A DNA stretch of 64,000 bases from Phialophora verrucosa (Eukaryota; Ascomycota; Eurotiomycetes; Chaetothyriales; Herpotrichiellaceae), in contig MSED01000001.1 in the NCBI GenBank assembly GCA_002099365.1, positions 2,790,001-2,854,000 on the forward strand, read 5' to 3'. The stretch's first letter is position 1. Every line of letters starts with the position of its first letter. Positions 9,971 to 20,800 of the stretch are shown here, piece after piece. A program made the position numbers and the translations under genes. The notes under the pieces were generated by a model, which made no database searches, was not told where the DNA came from, and saw only the letters and a list, made by a program, of their open reading frames with translations.

Positions 9971-10584
9971 CTATTCAACACCGGGGCCGCTGTCGGAAGT
10001 CTCGCTGCTTGCACCGAAATTGCCTACTTTGAGGTTCTTGTCTTGGGCAACCATGATGGCGAGGATCTCGAGGATGTCCTTGGGAACGGTGTTGTCGTAG
10101 ATGCCAATGAGTGATTGAGGTTCGGGGTAGACTTTCAAGCCCTTGTAGAAGCACAGAGCGGCGCCAATGGGATCGGAACCTAGGTGAAGAGTCAGCCTTG
10201 ACGCTGGCGGTGGAAGAGAGATGAGGCGCACCGTCGCCAGCGAGCGCCTCGCCCTGGGCGATTTGTTGCATGAAGAATGCCTCCTTCTCCTCAATGTCCG
10301 TAGGGAATCCTTCTTCAATGGCTTCCTGTACAGCGGCCTTGATATCTTCTCGCTTTTGCTTTCCTTGGACCTCAGCCTCCTCCTTTGCTAACCTGGCTTG
10401 CCTGCGCGATTCTCTCTTCAGCGCCTTGCGGAAGTCAGGGTCGTTTCTCCGCCTGTAGTCGAAATAAATAGCATATGCTATCGTTTTGTCAGCCTCATCA
10501 GCCCAGAGTGGTAGGTAGCTACGAACCGACGAGCCCTGTCACCACGGTGCCTACCGATATCGACACGATCGTTGAGGTCTTCAT
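9971..10584 (-). CDS. TOM20: mitochondrial import receptor subunit TOM20
   Basis: Three exons, 10584-10527, 10477-10232 and 10179-9971, give 170 aa. Residues 1-25 form a hydrophobic N-terminal anchor ([19 protein letters not shown]) followed by [17 protein letters not shown]. This is the classic Tom20 junction between membrane anchor and basic helix. A charged coiled-coil region ([20 protein letters not shown]) precedes the receptor domain with [19 protein letters not shown] and [17 protein letters not shown]. Tom20 is anchored in the outer membrane and binds presequences for delivery to the TOM channel. Both introns are about 50 nt. The intron 1 donor is GTTCGT, unusual but the only one that keeps the frame. 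The length is near the fungal norm. Confidence 0.93.
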
Positions 10585-13240
10585 GACGAGGACAATCTGA
10601 GGTACGACCTGGCCGGAGATGTCGTGCACTCTCTCTGCTGACGCAAATCCACCGAGTAGATGGGTCAATATGACAAGCGAGGAAGGCGGAACTAAGACCG
10701 GATTACAAGAATATGTGAATGTCTATTCTCTGGTCAACGGCGTGTTGAGCAGTTTGCAAATAACCTGCAACGGAGAAGCTTTGCCAAAAGTTTGGAGACA
10801 CACAGACAGCAGTGACAGCGCAGCCGCGAGAACTTCGGCTGGCGTCTCGTTGTTTACCGATCAACCGTACTGCACTTCAACCTCAAAACCTGTTCATCGG
10901 CCAGACCAGCATGGGGAGACATAGACATAACTGAGCATATGTACGTCGACTTTGCCTCGAATTTGCACAATACTGTACGCACCACTCTATAGTGTCGGGC
11001 CTCGTCAGAGACAACAACATTTGGTGACACGCTTTAAGTTTGGCATCGACAAACAACGCTTCCCTCCGCATGTCTTTTTTATCGCACCACGCCGACGAGA
11101 TTTGCAGTCTGAGGAAGAGTATCTGGATCTCCATGGCACGGCGCACAGCCTTATTGTTTCAACGTGTCAGACGGGCAATCACTGATGAATATGTTAGGAG
11201 GACTAATTCTGGGTAGAGGAGAGACAGCCTGGTTTCAATCTTTGATTGGTCGTCGGTAACTGCTCACCCCTTGCGATCATAATCTCACATCACCAATCCA
11301 ACGGCAAGACGGCAGCCTTACCCCCTATACTCTCTGACATTTCACTCAGCTCTACCCAGCCTGGTCGTAATATCCATATTCCCCACACAGTAGATGGCAA
11401 GGTAAATTTCAGCTCGTTCAACTTGCGATATGCATTGATCGACTCAGATAGGACTCTGTGTTAAGAGCGTATGAATGAATGGCGGACATATGAAAAGACA
11501 ACGCGATGAGGTGGTGCGCATGGTCGAGGAGAACGGCCCTCCTCGCGGGTAAAGTGGCATGACGGCAAATGACATTCCAAAAGTCCGCCTTTCGCCAGGT
11601 CTTCTGCACCAGGTCTTTTCGACGGAGGCGTGGTATTCGCTTATGCATGTGGCTCTCTAGTGCCTTCCGGCTCCTTCGAAGGCTGAGCAGTCTGCCGGTC
11701 CAGCAACACCATCGACAAGTGGTAGGAAGCCTGGTGCTTTGTACGGAGTAGGATGCCTCCAGAAGTTTTTCCGAAAAACCCTCTCGCGCACATGGTGTCG
11801 ACCAGTCCGCGGTCCGCGAGTCGATGGTGTTGGCGGTGCACTGGAGCTTGCTAATCGTTCGTAAAGGGTACCTCTCGTGTCAAAAGTTCCGGTCGACTAA
11901 TGCATCGCGACTGCCACGCTGTTAGAGCGACGACTCACGCCACTTCCCCGCCGCTGTCAGTCGAGAGACGATTATGCGATTCGCAATGCCGAAATCAAGC
12001 TCTTTGGAGCTGGTATGCTCCCGTTTCGCAAGGTCGAGCGGTTCCTCAAGTTGAAGCCAGGCCCCTCTCGTAAAGAGTGCATCTGCTGTGCTGATGAACA
12101 ATCCCCTACACTCCCTCTACGCACGTAGCCACCTCAAAAGCGGATCTGTGATAGGGGTTGTAGGCCAATCGCCGAGCTTCGAGGCAAAACACCAGCCGAA
12201 TTGGGCATAGCCATGCTGCCAGGGCGGGAAGACTTACTCATCGACGACTTCCTGTTCCTCAAGACGACGAGTTGTGCCCGACTTGAGGTGCATGTCCAAC
12301 CAAAGGCTCTGCAGAATTTTGAAGCTACATGCTGGTGAAGGATCTTGTGTGCCACACCACCATCGACCGCTGTAGTGCCGAGCGCAAAGCCTACCTCGGT
12401 GGCTGTCGTGCCCGAGGATAATTTCGCGAGGCTTCTCTCGGGTCGTCGTTGCTGCCTCTGATACAACTCGACAGAAAGATCGGTGCTTATCTGGGGTTTA
12501 AGGACATGAGCCTGGAATCGAAAGGAGGTTCTGAAGCATTGAAGCCCCGAAGGATCAGACACCTGTGCCAAGCACGACGCGCGGAGTTCAGGCTTCTTAT
12601 CGCAGCACCGTCCCGTTCATGACGACTTCCCCCGTCCTGTTCTGCGAGGTTACCCTTTCCTGACGGGGAGCCCGCATGGGGAAACTATGGGACAAGACGC
12701 GTGAAAGCGTGCTTCCTTCGCTGTTCGTCCGCCACTGAGAGGGCGAACATCCTGTGCCGGCAAGACGGAACGGATCGTTCGCTGCTCGGTTGCAACCCGC
12801 CCGCGATAAAACTGGTTGACCATCGCTCGAAAGCAGTTGGAAGCCCTCATGTCCATTAAAGCAGCATTGTTAATGGGAAGAAAAGGTTCTCATCTTAGGA
12901 TCTCTGATTGGTGGTTGGAAATAGGGCCTGAGTAAACCGCTACGTAAGCAGGCATAGGACAGGGGGGTGAGGGGGTTACCGAGCGGGTAGCCAATGTTCG
13001 CCCATGCGAGCGTCAAAACGGCTATAGATACTTTCCAAGTCAGTTCAGATAAACGATCGCTCACCAAAAGCTCGATTTACAGCCCGGACGGGTTAGGCAT
13101 TTGAAGACCATAATTGGTCACACTGGCACGGAACGTGATAGCTTTCCCGGCTTTGCATAAATGGGGGGTTGACGGAGAGTACAACTAGAAAGTGGTCCCA
13201 TTAGCTGTGATCTTTCTCCCCATGCCATAACCGAACGAAG
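10585..13240. other. 2.7-kb gene-poor stretch, no intact gene assembled
   Basis: Open frames are short and broken on both strands. A 101-codon frame (10619-10924, +) directly upstream of TOM20 and a 76-codon frame (11418-11648, -) have no recognisable features. The most protein-like segment is 11935-12119 (+), listed separately. Base composition resembles the flanks, so this is not a strongly AT-biased RIP island. Confidence 0.45.
11935..12119 (+). pseudogene. coding-like fragment, possible Cys-rich (RING/IBR-like) relic
   Basis: This open segment encodes DDYAIRNAEIKLFGAG, then LPFRKVERFLKLKPGPSRKE, then CICCADEQS before an in-frame TAG. The Cys-x-x-Cys-x-D spacing after a basic stretch is reminiscent of the first zinc knuckle of fungal RING/IBR ubiquitin ligases. 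No further zinc ligands are found in the same frame. Coding-like text resumes in the same frame after the stop (KTPAELGIAMLPGREDLL, about 12180-12235). A decayed gene is the likeliest reading; the family assignment is weak. Confidence 0.2.
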
Positions 13241-13594
13241 ATGGGCGGCGGTAAAGCTCATCAGCAGCAATCTCTGAGAAAGGGAAGGTCCCAGCCGGTG
13301 AGTACATCGTCCCTCCCTTGGTGCACACTGAGCTGCTCACGCTCGATGTGATAGGGGTGTGAAGGGAAGCCTTCCGTTCGCCAGCTTCGCGAGTCCGCTT
13401 TTGTCGACGATGACATTCGGCGGCTTGAGAACCAAGTGAACCAACTGAAAGCCGAGTGCAAGATTCTGCAGCGAGCCAGGGACGAGTCAGTGGTCGTTGC
13501 GTCCAACATGGTCAAGGAAATCGAGCGGTTGGAAGACCTACTTGAGTCCCAGCGCAAGTCGAAAGACAAAGGCTCGAAAAGTACCTCACCCTGA
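13241..13594 (+). CDS. small two-exon coiled-coil protein, 98 aa
   Basis: Exon 13241-13297 starts with ATG and encodes 19 residues (MGGGKAHQQQSLRKGRSQP). A 57-nt intron with consensus GTGAGT donor, internal GCTCAC branch-like element and GATAG acceptor follows. Exon 13355-13594 continues in phase and ends in TGA. The second exon is a heptad-patterned, charged helix: RRLENQVNQLKAECKILQRA, then SNMVKEIERLEDLLESQRKS, ending in a Lys/Ser tail. A short basic N-terminus followed by a leucine-rich coiled coil could be a dimerising regulatory microprotein, but it has no canonical bZIP basic region. No homologue was recognised. Support is the fit of splice sites, phase and heptads inside an otherwise gene-poor region. 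Confidence 0.5.
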
Positions 13595-16500
13595 GGTACC
13601 GAAGGGGATTGAACCAAGGTTGAACGTACACACAACACAGAACGGCGCCTTTGGATGTAGCATTGCATGAATGCATAGCTCTCCTTCGGACGTCGTCGGG
13701 TCCGGTTTGACGTCTACCTTGATGCTTCATATTCTGTCGACACTCGGCCGATGCTTTTGAACAAACATTCACTTCTCCTACTGGTGGCAGCAACGGGATC
13801 GGCTTGACGAGTTCTGGAGCTCGCGGTGAAATCACTTGGATGCCTGGGCGTTGATCCTGCAGTACTGGCTCGTAGGCACACTCTCGGACTCCATTCGAGG
13901 ATTGAAAACTGTACCGAACGGGAGCTGCACCGTGACAGCGGGCCGTTACCAGCTTCGACACGGCGTGCAGGAGAATGGAGAGAGGGCCGTAGCAAGCCGA
14001 CGTGCGTGTGGCCTGGTTGTCTCGTCAAGCCGGAGAAACTACCTGAAAGGTGCGATCTCACTGTCGCCATGGCTAGTGGCTTCCATATTGAGGTCTCCGA
14101 ATCCGACCTGGACTCCAGCTGAGTAACATGTTATTTGGCTCAGATAGTCGGTGGATAGACCATGCTCGGGCTGAAATGCTAGCGATCGACACCTGATAAC
14201 TTTTGCTTGCACGACCGATGCTGATTTCGTACGAATGCCCGTGTTCGTATCAGAGGCCGAACGAGTATGGACGACTGCTGTCAGGCGCGAGACATTGAAG
14301 CCCGATATGTCATCGGCCACCTATTGGGCCATGGCCTATGCGCTGCGTTGAGGAAGCCGCTTGTTATTGGTAACAGGATGTTACGCCTGATCACCAGAAT
14401 GATGTTGCCTGAAGGTGATCTCCAGCATTGCGCATCGACGAGGACAAGATCAGTAAGGCCGTATGAGACAGGTGCATCCCAGCCGCCTCACAATCAAACA
14501 TGACTTTGATCCCTTTCGGTTTGATACCGTTTGTTCATTGACGCCACCTAGACGCAGGGACAGCAGCGCATCCTGCAAATGTTCTCCGGGGAATTACATG
14601 GCCCTGGCACCGGTGGCCTCGCCAACTCTGGCGTAAAGGGTTGGAGATTCCTCCGTTGACTGGTGGCATGATCTTTCAGAAAGTAAGCCATGTGTGCCGC
14701 GTTCCAAGTGACTGGGATCACCGCAACAAAAATACGGTGTAAGGAGAGCTCTGACCGCCAAATTCAGGCCAGATCCAAAGACTTCTGGAAGTACGAGGTA
14801 CAAAGTACAATCATGCTTAGTTGCAACCAGTGTGACGAAAGAGCTGGCTGACTCCTGTTGAAAGACTGGCAAGCGAGAGCAAGGCCATGCCTACCTGCCT
14901 CGTGGCTGGCTCGAAACCGGCAAGAACAACATTGCCTTTCTCTGAAGTAGAGGAGTTGCGGATCTCGTCCTCGCCTCGTGCCTGGTCCGGAAAAAATCAA
15001 AAACAAAGGTGGCTGGGAACAAGGCTCCGAAAGCCACCCAAGTCATCGCTGTGACACCTTCTGGAACTGCCTTTTCTGACACGAGGCTGCTGCAGTGTAC
15101 AAATTTCCAGACAACAACCCTGTGCAGAGCTCCCCTTGCTCTCACCAGTCAAGATTTGCGGGAGGGTCGCGACTCCCAGTAACTGGCTCGTCCCTTGCAG
15201 CTGGCGCAGGAACACATGCGTAGAAGGTGTGTTCAAGATCATGGTCAGCAACGCTCATACGAGGTAAGGATCCGATCGACCCGTCGCATGAGCCGTAGGG
15301 TTACTAGAACTTGGCCCAAGAGCTGCTCCGCTGCGTTGACGATGTCTCAACTTAGTTGTCCGTGACAAGGCGTTATTGCAAACTCTGATTGACGACACTT
15401 ACCCAACAGTGAAAGACTACAACTGCTCAAACCAGGCAAGTCACGCAAGTTCATATAGTAGGGAGAGACTAGAAGGAGCTTAGACGAGCCGCAAAGTGCT
15501 AGGGGGGCCGCGATCGCCCATGCTGACAATCGAGGATGCCGAACGGGAATTCCAAGGCTGTTCACTCGAGAGCTCTTTTTCGCTGGAAATGTCGAAAATC
15601 AGTTCAGCCCTGGGGCGAATCGGCAGGCCGCCGCATTCAAAAGCCATGGACCAAGCCTCTGTTAGCGCGGGCGCGTAGATGCAGAAGCGTCGTCGGTAGC
15701 CTGACGCCCCAACGAAGCTGAACCGGGATAACCCTTGGCCTAACTAACACATGACGCTTATCGATCCAACCTCTTGACTTGGAGGCTGGAAGGGATCCAG
15801 GTATGGCTGTCGACATGACGGGCGATGACAGTGGCAGTTTTGTTGAGATGGGACAGGTGGGATAGAACGATGGCAGCACGCTTTCCCGTATCACAGTGAT
15901 GACAGACAACCCTCACACCGCCACCGGCGAATACTGGTGCTCGTAATCCAAGTGCCACACACCACGCCCGGCTTTCTCCACATGTTTCGCTCCTCAAACT
16001 GGACCGCTCCGAGGCTCGAGGCGCATCTCCATGCTAATGTGCTGCTTGATCGACGTGAATTCTCCGGCGCGTTCAACGTTGATTGCACTACTTTGAGGAG
16101 CACTGTGTGCAAGTACTCATACTGTGCTCGTGGGAAGCATCTGCTGCAGCAAGGAAATCAAGTCTTGGCTGGCGCAAAGGCTCGAACTCTGCCTTCGGGC
16201 GCCACTGCATGTCATGGTTCACCGTCCCCCGGCAGGCTCTCGTCTTCCGTGCAGTAGTTAGCCCTGTCACTTCAACCTTCTCAAGCGAAAGTCTTGCAGA
16301 ATCGTGGGGCGGGTGAGGCGCCGACACCACACTGGACATTCTGAGAAATCGTCAGAAGAAATTATGCGAGCTGTCTCAAGGTACAGTCGGGGGTTAATTA
16401 TTCAGGCCCCGTGTCGAGGGGGCCAGGATTTTATGAGCCGACGGCTAAAAGTCGATGAAAGAGGCGCCATGCGAGGAGCCCTGCCCTAAAACATCGAGCC

Positions 16501-17869
16501 TCGTGCGATGTGATGATCCGCTTTCTGCTGTATCACTCGCACGGTGCATCTTCCCCCTCAGAGGAATACCAATGGTGTTGCTTGGCCCTCCCTTCGTCTC
16601 TGCTTCAACCGCAACCTCGAAACCTCCAGCCGAGAGACAGTCCACGTAGTGATATATAAGTCTTCCAATGCTCTTAACCAGATAAGCGCTGGACCAGCGG
16701 GTCAGGAGATTGCAGATGCAAACGGGCGTGCAGGGCGTCGAGGCATCCAGCGCGCTACCTGGTGTTCCAAATCGAGCATCCTCATCCAGGTGGTCCCCGC
16801 AGGCGTCGCGCAGGCGGCAGGAAAGGCAGGGCGGACGTTCCAGGGTTCACGAGAGGGTCCGTTAGCTCCAGGCATCCCTGCATCCCGCATCATTGTGGGA
16901 TCCAAGTCGGCCGGTCCATGTGATGGAAGAAGTGTGCTGGCCTTGTCATTGGCGAGCGTCCCTCACGTCGCTTGACATTGAGTGTGTGATGGCGGCCGAG
17001 GTGCAGCCAATGGAGCCTCAGTAAGCGCTCAAGGCCGTGCAGATGTCCTTGTTCCCTCAATCCTGGCTCACTTCTTCACCAACGACACTATTCATCCCAC
17101 CCCCATCAAATCGTCGCTATTTGCTCCGACCAGATTCAACCTGCATGGGAGCTAGACAAGAATTGCCATGATTCGGCCACGCCAGACAATTTCTGCGGGC
17201 TCACCTGCTTGTGCGGGGCCGCAATCAACATGCCGGCCTATAGAGCTTGCTCAGTTGTGTTTCCATCATGTCGTTGGTACCTCGAGAGAGATGACCGCCA
17301 TCTTCTCGAACCGTGCCTGTCGCTCCCCATTGCGTATACTTGCTCTGCTGCGCCCCTCTTGCGCTTCGAGTGGAACCTCAGCAGAGCGTGAGAGAGGAGG
17401 TTTTGTTTCACTGTTTCATTTGCCTCGCACGACTATCTCTGTGACTATCAGGTCAGGTGTCCGGTACCTGCGCCCTGGGCGATATTCCCGACATCTTCTG
17501 TTCTCCTGATCTGGTGGTCACGACATCTTCCGATCGGTGCGGTCGTCCCCTATAAGCACATCTGCAAGACAAGAGCCCTCCGCGGTTACGTTGCCGCCCG
17601 CCCGCCGGAGACGTCAGGCTTCCACAGTCGGCCGCGAAAAAAAGAACATATCCTGCCGCTAGCCACTCACCTGGTTCCACGACCGGACTTTCAGTCCAGA
17701 TCCCAATAACCGACACCCTGGAAATACCCCGTTGAACTCGGCTGTGGCCATGTGCTTGTGTCGGACTCTATAGCGGAAGAGGTACACAGAGCGCTATCGT
17801 CCTATATGGTGCCATTTATACAGTGCTGATACCCGGGCAGTCGCATCCCAGTTCAGCGGACTCTTGAAC
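13595..17869. other. 4.3-kb gene-poor stretch with scattered coding-like fragments
   Basis: No full gene could be built. Protein-like segments occur on both strands: 14267-14503 (+), 15343-15678 (+, listed separately), 14594-14872 (-) and 15758-15997 (-). They are separated by stops and none carries a recognisable domain. The last about 700 bp presumably include the promoter of the Gemin5-like gene. No terminal repeats of a transposon were found by eye. Confidence 0.4.
15343..15678 (+). pseudogene. coding-like fragment with possible GC-AG intron or in-frame stop
   Basis: The frame encodes LVVRDKALLQTLIDDTYPTV and KDYNCSNQ, then reaches CCAG/GCAAGT at 15435/15436, a perfect GC-type donor. A TAG acceptor ends at 15483. 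After it the same phase continues with TSRKVLGGPRSPMLTIEDAE and ends at TAG 15678. Read without splicing, a single TAG interrupts the frame. Upstream another stop (TGA) interrupts it. It could be a relic of a larger gene with C-to-T nonsense changes, or a small spliced gene lacking an identified start. Confidence 0.22.
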
Positions 17870-20800
17870 ATGTCTGCAGGGCCGGGTCTGTCGCGGCAGA
17901 GATCCATCTCGAGCAAGTCGAAAGGAGTGATACTACCACCAGGCCCCAAGCCAAGGGCACCGAGTGAAGATGCCCCCTTCGAGCCATGCGCATCAACGGC
18001 ATCCCTTCTCCTTATTGCGCACGGGTCGACCGTCTTGTGCCTGCACCATGACACGCTGGCGGTGGAGCGTCGGTTCGAGAAACATTCAAAGGACATCCAA
18101 TTGATATCGGCCGACAATGTCAGCGAGACTGGGGCTGGGAGACTTGTGGTGACTTATGATGTCGGACAAACGGCCATAGTCTGGGATCTGTTCACCGGCG
18201 ACCAGCTGTCTCGGTTCGTCTCGTACGAATCTTTGAGGGTTGCGCATTGGATGAGAAACGGAAACGTTGCATTTGGTAAGCCGACTCGACCCTGTTGTGT
18301 CAATCATCTGCTGAGAATGCGTCAGGCAACGCAAAGGGCGAGGTGATATTGTTTGAGCCTGCAACCAGCGACCATGTCTCAGCCCGGACCATATTTGATC
18401 CAATAACGGCGATAGCTCCCTCGTCGGACTGCAAAACATATGCGATCGGGTGAGTAATTGTGGAGCAACGAGCTGGAGTGTTCCATACTGATCTGCGGCA
18501 GCTATAACAACGGTTCTATCCTTCTAGCAGCACTACAGCCTTCGTTCACCATCTTGCACACCTTGACCACTTCCAGGGCACCTTCACCGATTGTATCGTT
18601 GACATGGCACGCCTCATCGTCAAAACAGAAGTCGGATATGCTGGCCACTCAAACAGCCGACGGCGATCTGAGAGTCTGGAGTGTGTCTAAACCTGCAACT
18701 GTCGAAGCCCCTAAAGTCATCCGTGTTTTAAAGCGTTCTGACACCTATGTCCCTAGCCGGAACTGGATATCGTGGTCCAAAAATGGCCGCATAGTTCAAT
18801 TTTCCGAAGGCAAAACCTGGGCTTGGGATGTTCGGACCAAGCATGTCACCTATGAACCCGTCCCCACGGTCGAGGGAGTTAGGGCTATTGCTTGTCATGG
18901 ACCAACGGGCACGCTGTTCACTTTGGGACCGGACTATACCGTACAGCAGTACGATGTCGAGAGGGCGCTTCTGGTGGCGAACGTGCGACACATGCCACTG
19001 AGCGTGCCCCCGACCCCTCCCGAGGATTCGAGGGCCCCAGTCTGGACCACATCCGAGAGCGAAGAGGAGTTAGCATCCCCGCTTGTACGTGCAAGAGGGG
19101 AGCTCCGTGCCTCTGAAGCAGCTAGGACAGGGCGTAATAATATTCCGAGCCCTCAGTCAGGTTTGAGCTCGCAGAAAGGTGCGTTCAAGAACGGAATCAA
19201 TGAAATCATTTCGCCCGCTGGCAGGACGGAATACACGACAACCTCGTTCGACACAGGTATACAATCGACTTCGACGTTCAACCAGCCGCCTGTGCCGCTG
19301 CCTGGCCAAGTCTACCAGCCTCAGTCTCCTGTGGCGGCTAGAACGACCAGGAAGGGTTCTCGTTTAAAGCAAGAGGTTATTATGAGTCCAGAAGAGAGAG
19401 TGGTGACAGAGCTCTTCCCTTACACCAGGGCCCGGCTGCACGATGTACCGTATCGGGCGCCGAGAATGCCTGACGACTCACACATGACTCCAGACGACCT
19501 GCGAAGGCAGATGCTGAGCGTCGTGTTCGGCTGGGAGGAAGACATTCAAGACCTCATTCGCGACGAGCTGAGCCGACATCCAAATGAGAGCCAAAATGCC
19601 ATCTTTCTGGCCAAGTGGCTCGACGAAGACCCGGACTACCTGGCCGAGATCATGGGGTCTACTGGACTCGTCTCCCACTTGGACTGGATGCTTCTTGCCC
19701 TGGGCACCATCAGCAATCAAGTGGCAGCGAAAAAGATCACCCAAGTCTTCATTGAGAAGATGCTGAGCAAGGGTGATATCCACGCGGCAGCTACTCTCAT
19801 GATCGCCCTTGGTGACCGGAGTGACGCCATCGAAGTCTACGTCTCAAGATATCAGTATATGGAGGCGGTTCTGTTGACCTGCCTTGTCACACCTGATGAC
19901 TGGCAGAGGCAGTCCTACCTTGTGCGTCGGTGGGGCGAGCACGTCGTGGAAAACTCCCAGCAGTCACTCGCTATCAGGTGCTTTTCGTGTACAGGCGTTG
20001 AGCCATCTGACCCCTGGACCTCTCCAAATGCTCAGCAGGCAACCAACACGTTCATGGAGACGGTTTCTAGCCCTCGAAGCGCGCCGCAGGTGCAGGTGCA
20101 GACCTTGGAACCTATGGAATACCCAGCAATTTTCCAGAAAACTCTCGAGAGACGACGAACTCTGGATGCCCCAACACCCGTGGCGATGCCTCCGCCTCAC
20201 ATAATGCAGACGATGCAACCCCCTACACCCTTCCGCACTGCCGCCGCTCTCGGGACAAGAATCACTCCCCAGACGTCAGCCCTCAAACTTGTCACCTCAT
20301 TCGGCGTGCAACCCAACACTAACTACAAATTCCCCGGCCTGAAACCAGAGGACCGCACTCCTACTGTTGCTGCTGCTGTCACGCCGATCGCAGAATCAGC
20401 CATCGATAGGTCTGCTCTGTCGCCCGGGGGTCTGGGCTCGTACCGATTGAACAATATCCGCAGTATCAACAGTGCTCTTTCCGCCAAAACGGCAACTCCG
20501 GGTGGCTTCCAACCCAGCAGGTTGGCGGCAATTGGGGAAACACCAGTTGATGTTGAGGCACCGCAGTTTCCTTCTTCGGTACCTCAGAGATCGGTCTCTG
20601 TACCTACCGAGCTAGCATCTTCCAAGTTGGGGGAGGTCGACGAAGCAGCTGGTGCCAATGAGCCACAGCGGACGAAGCAGCCCTCGTTGACTCTCCTTAC
20701 CTCGGCGCGTTACGAGCCATCCATGCGAACGCCTGTCAGAGAAACTCCACAAACCGCAGTGGGCCCCCAGACGGCCATCAAGTTTCCATCCTCGACCTAC

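Noticed and set aside
16544..16975. 143-codon frame (+) and its antisense partner
   Set aside because: Both strands are open by composition; Ala/Gly/Arg bias, no motif, no intron signals.
10585..17869. possible transposon
   Set aside because: No transposase or reverse-transcriptase motif and no long terminal or inverted repeats were seen by eye; the idea is kept only as a question.
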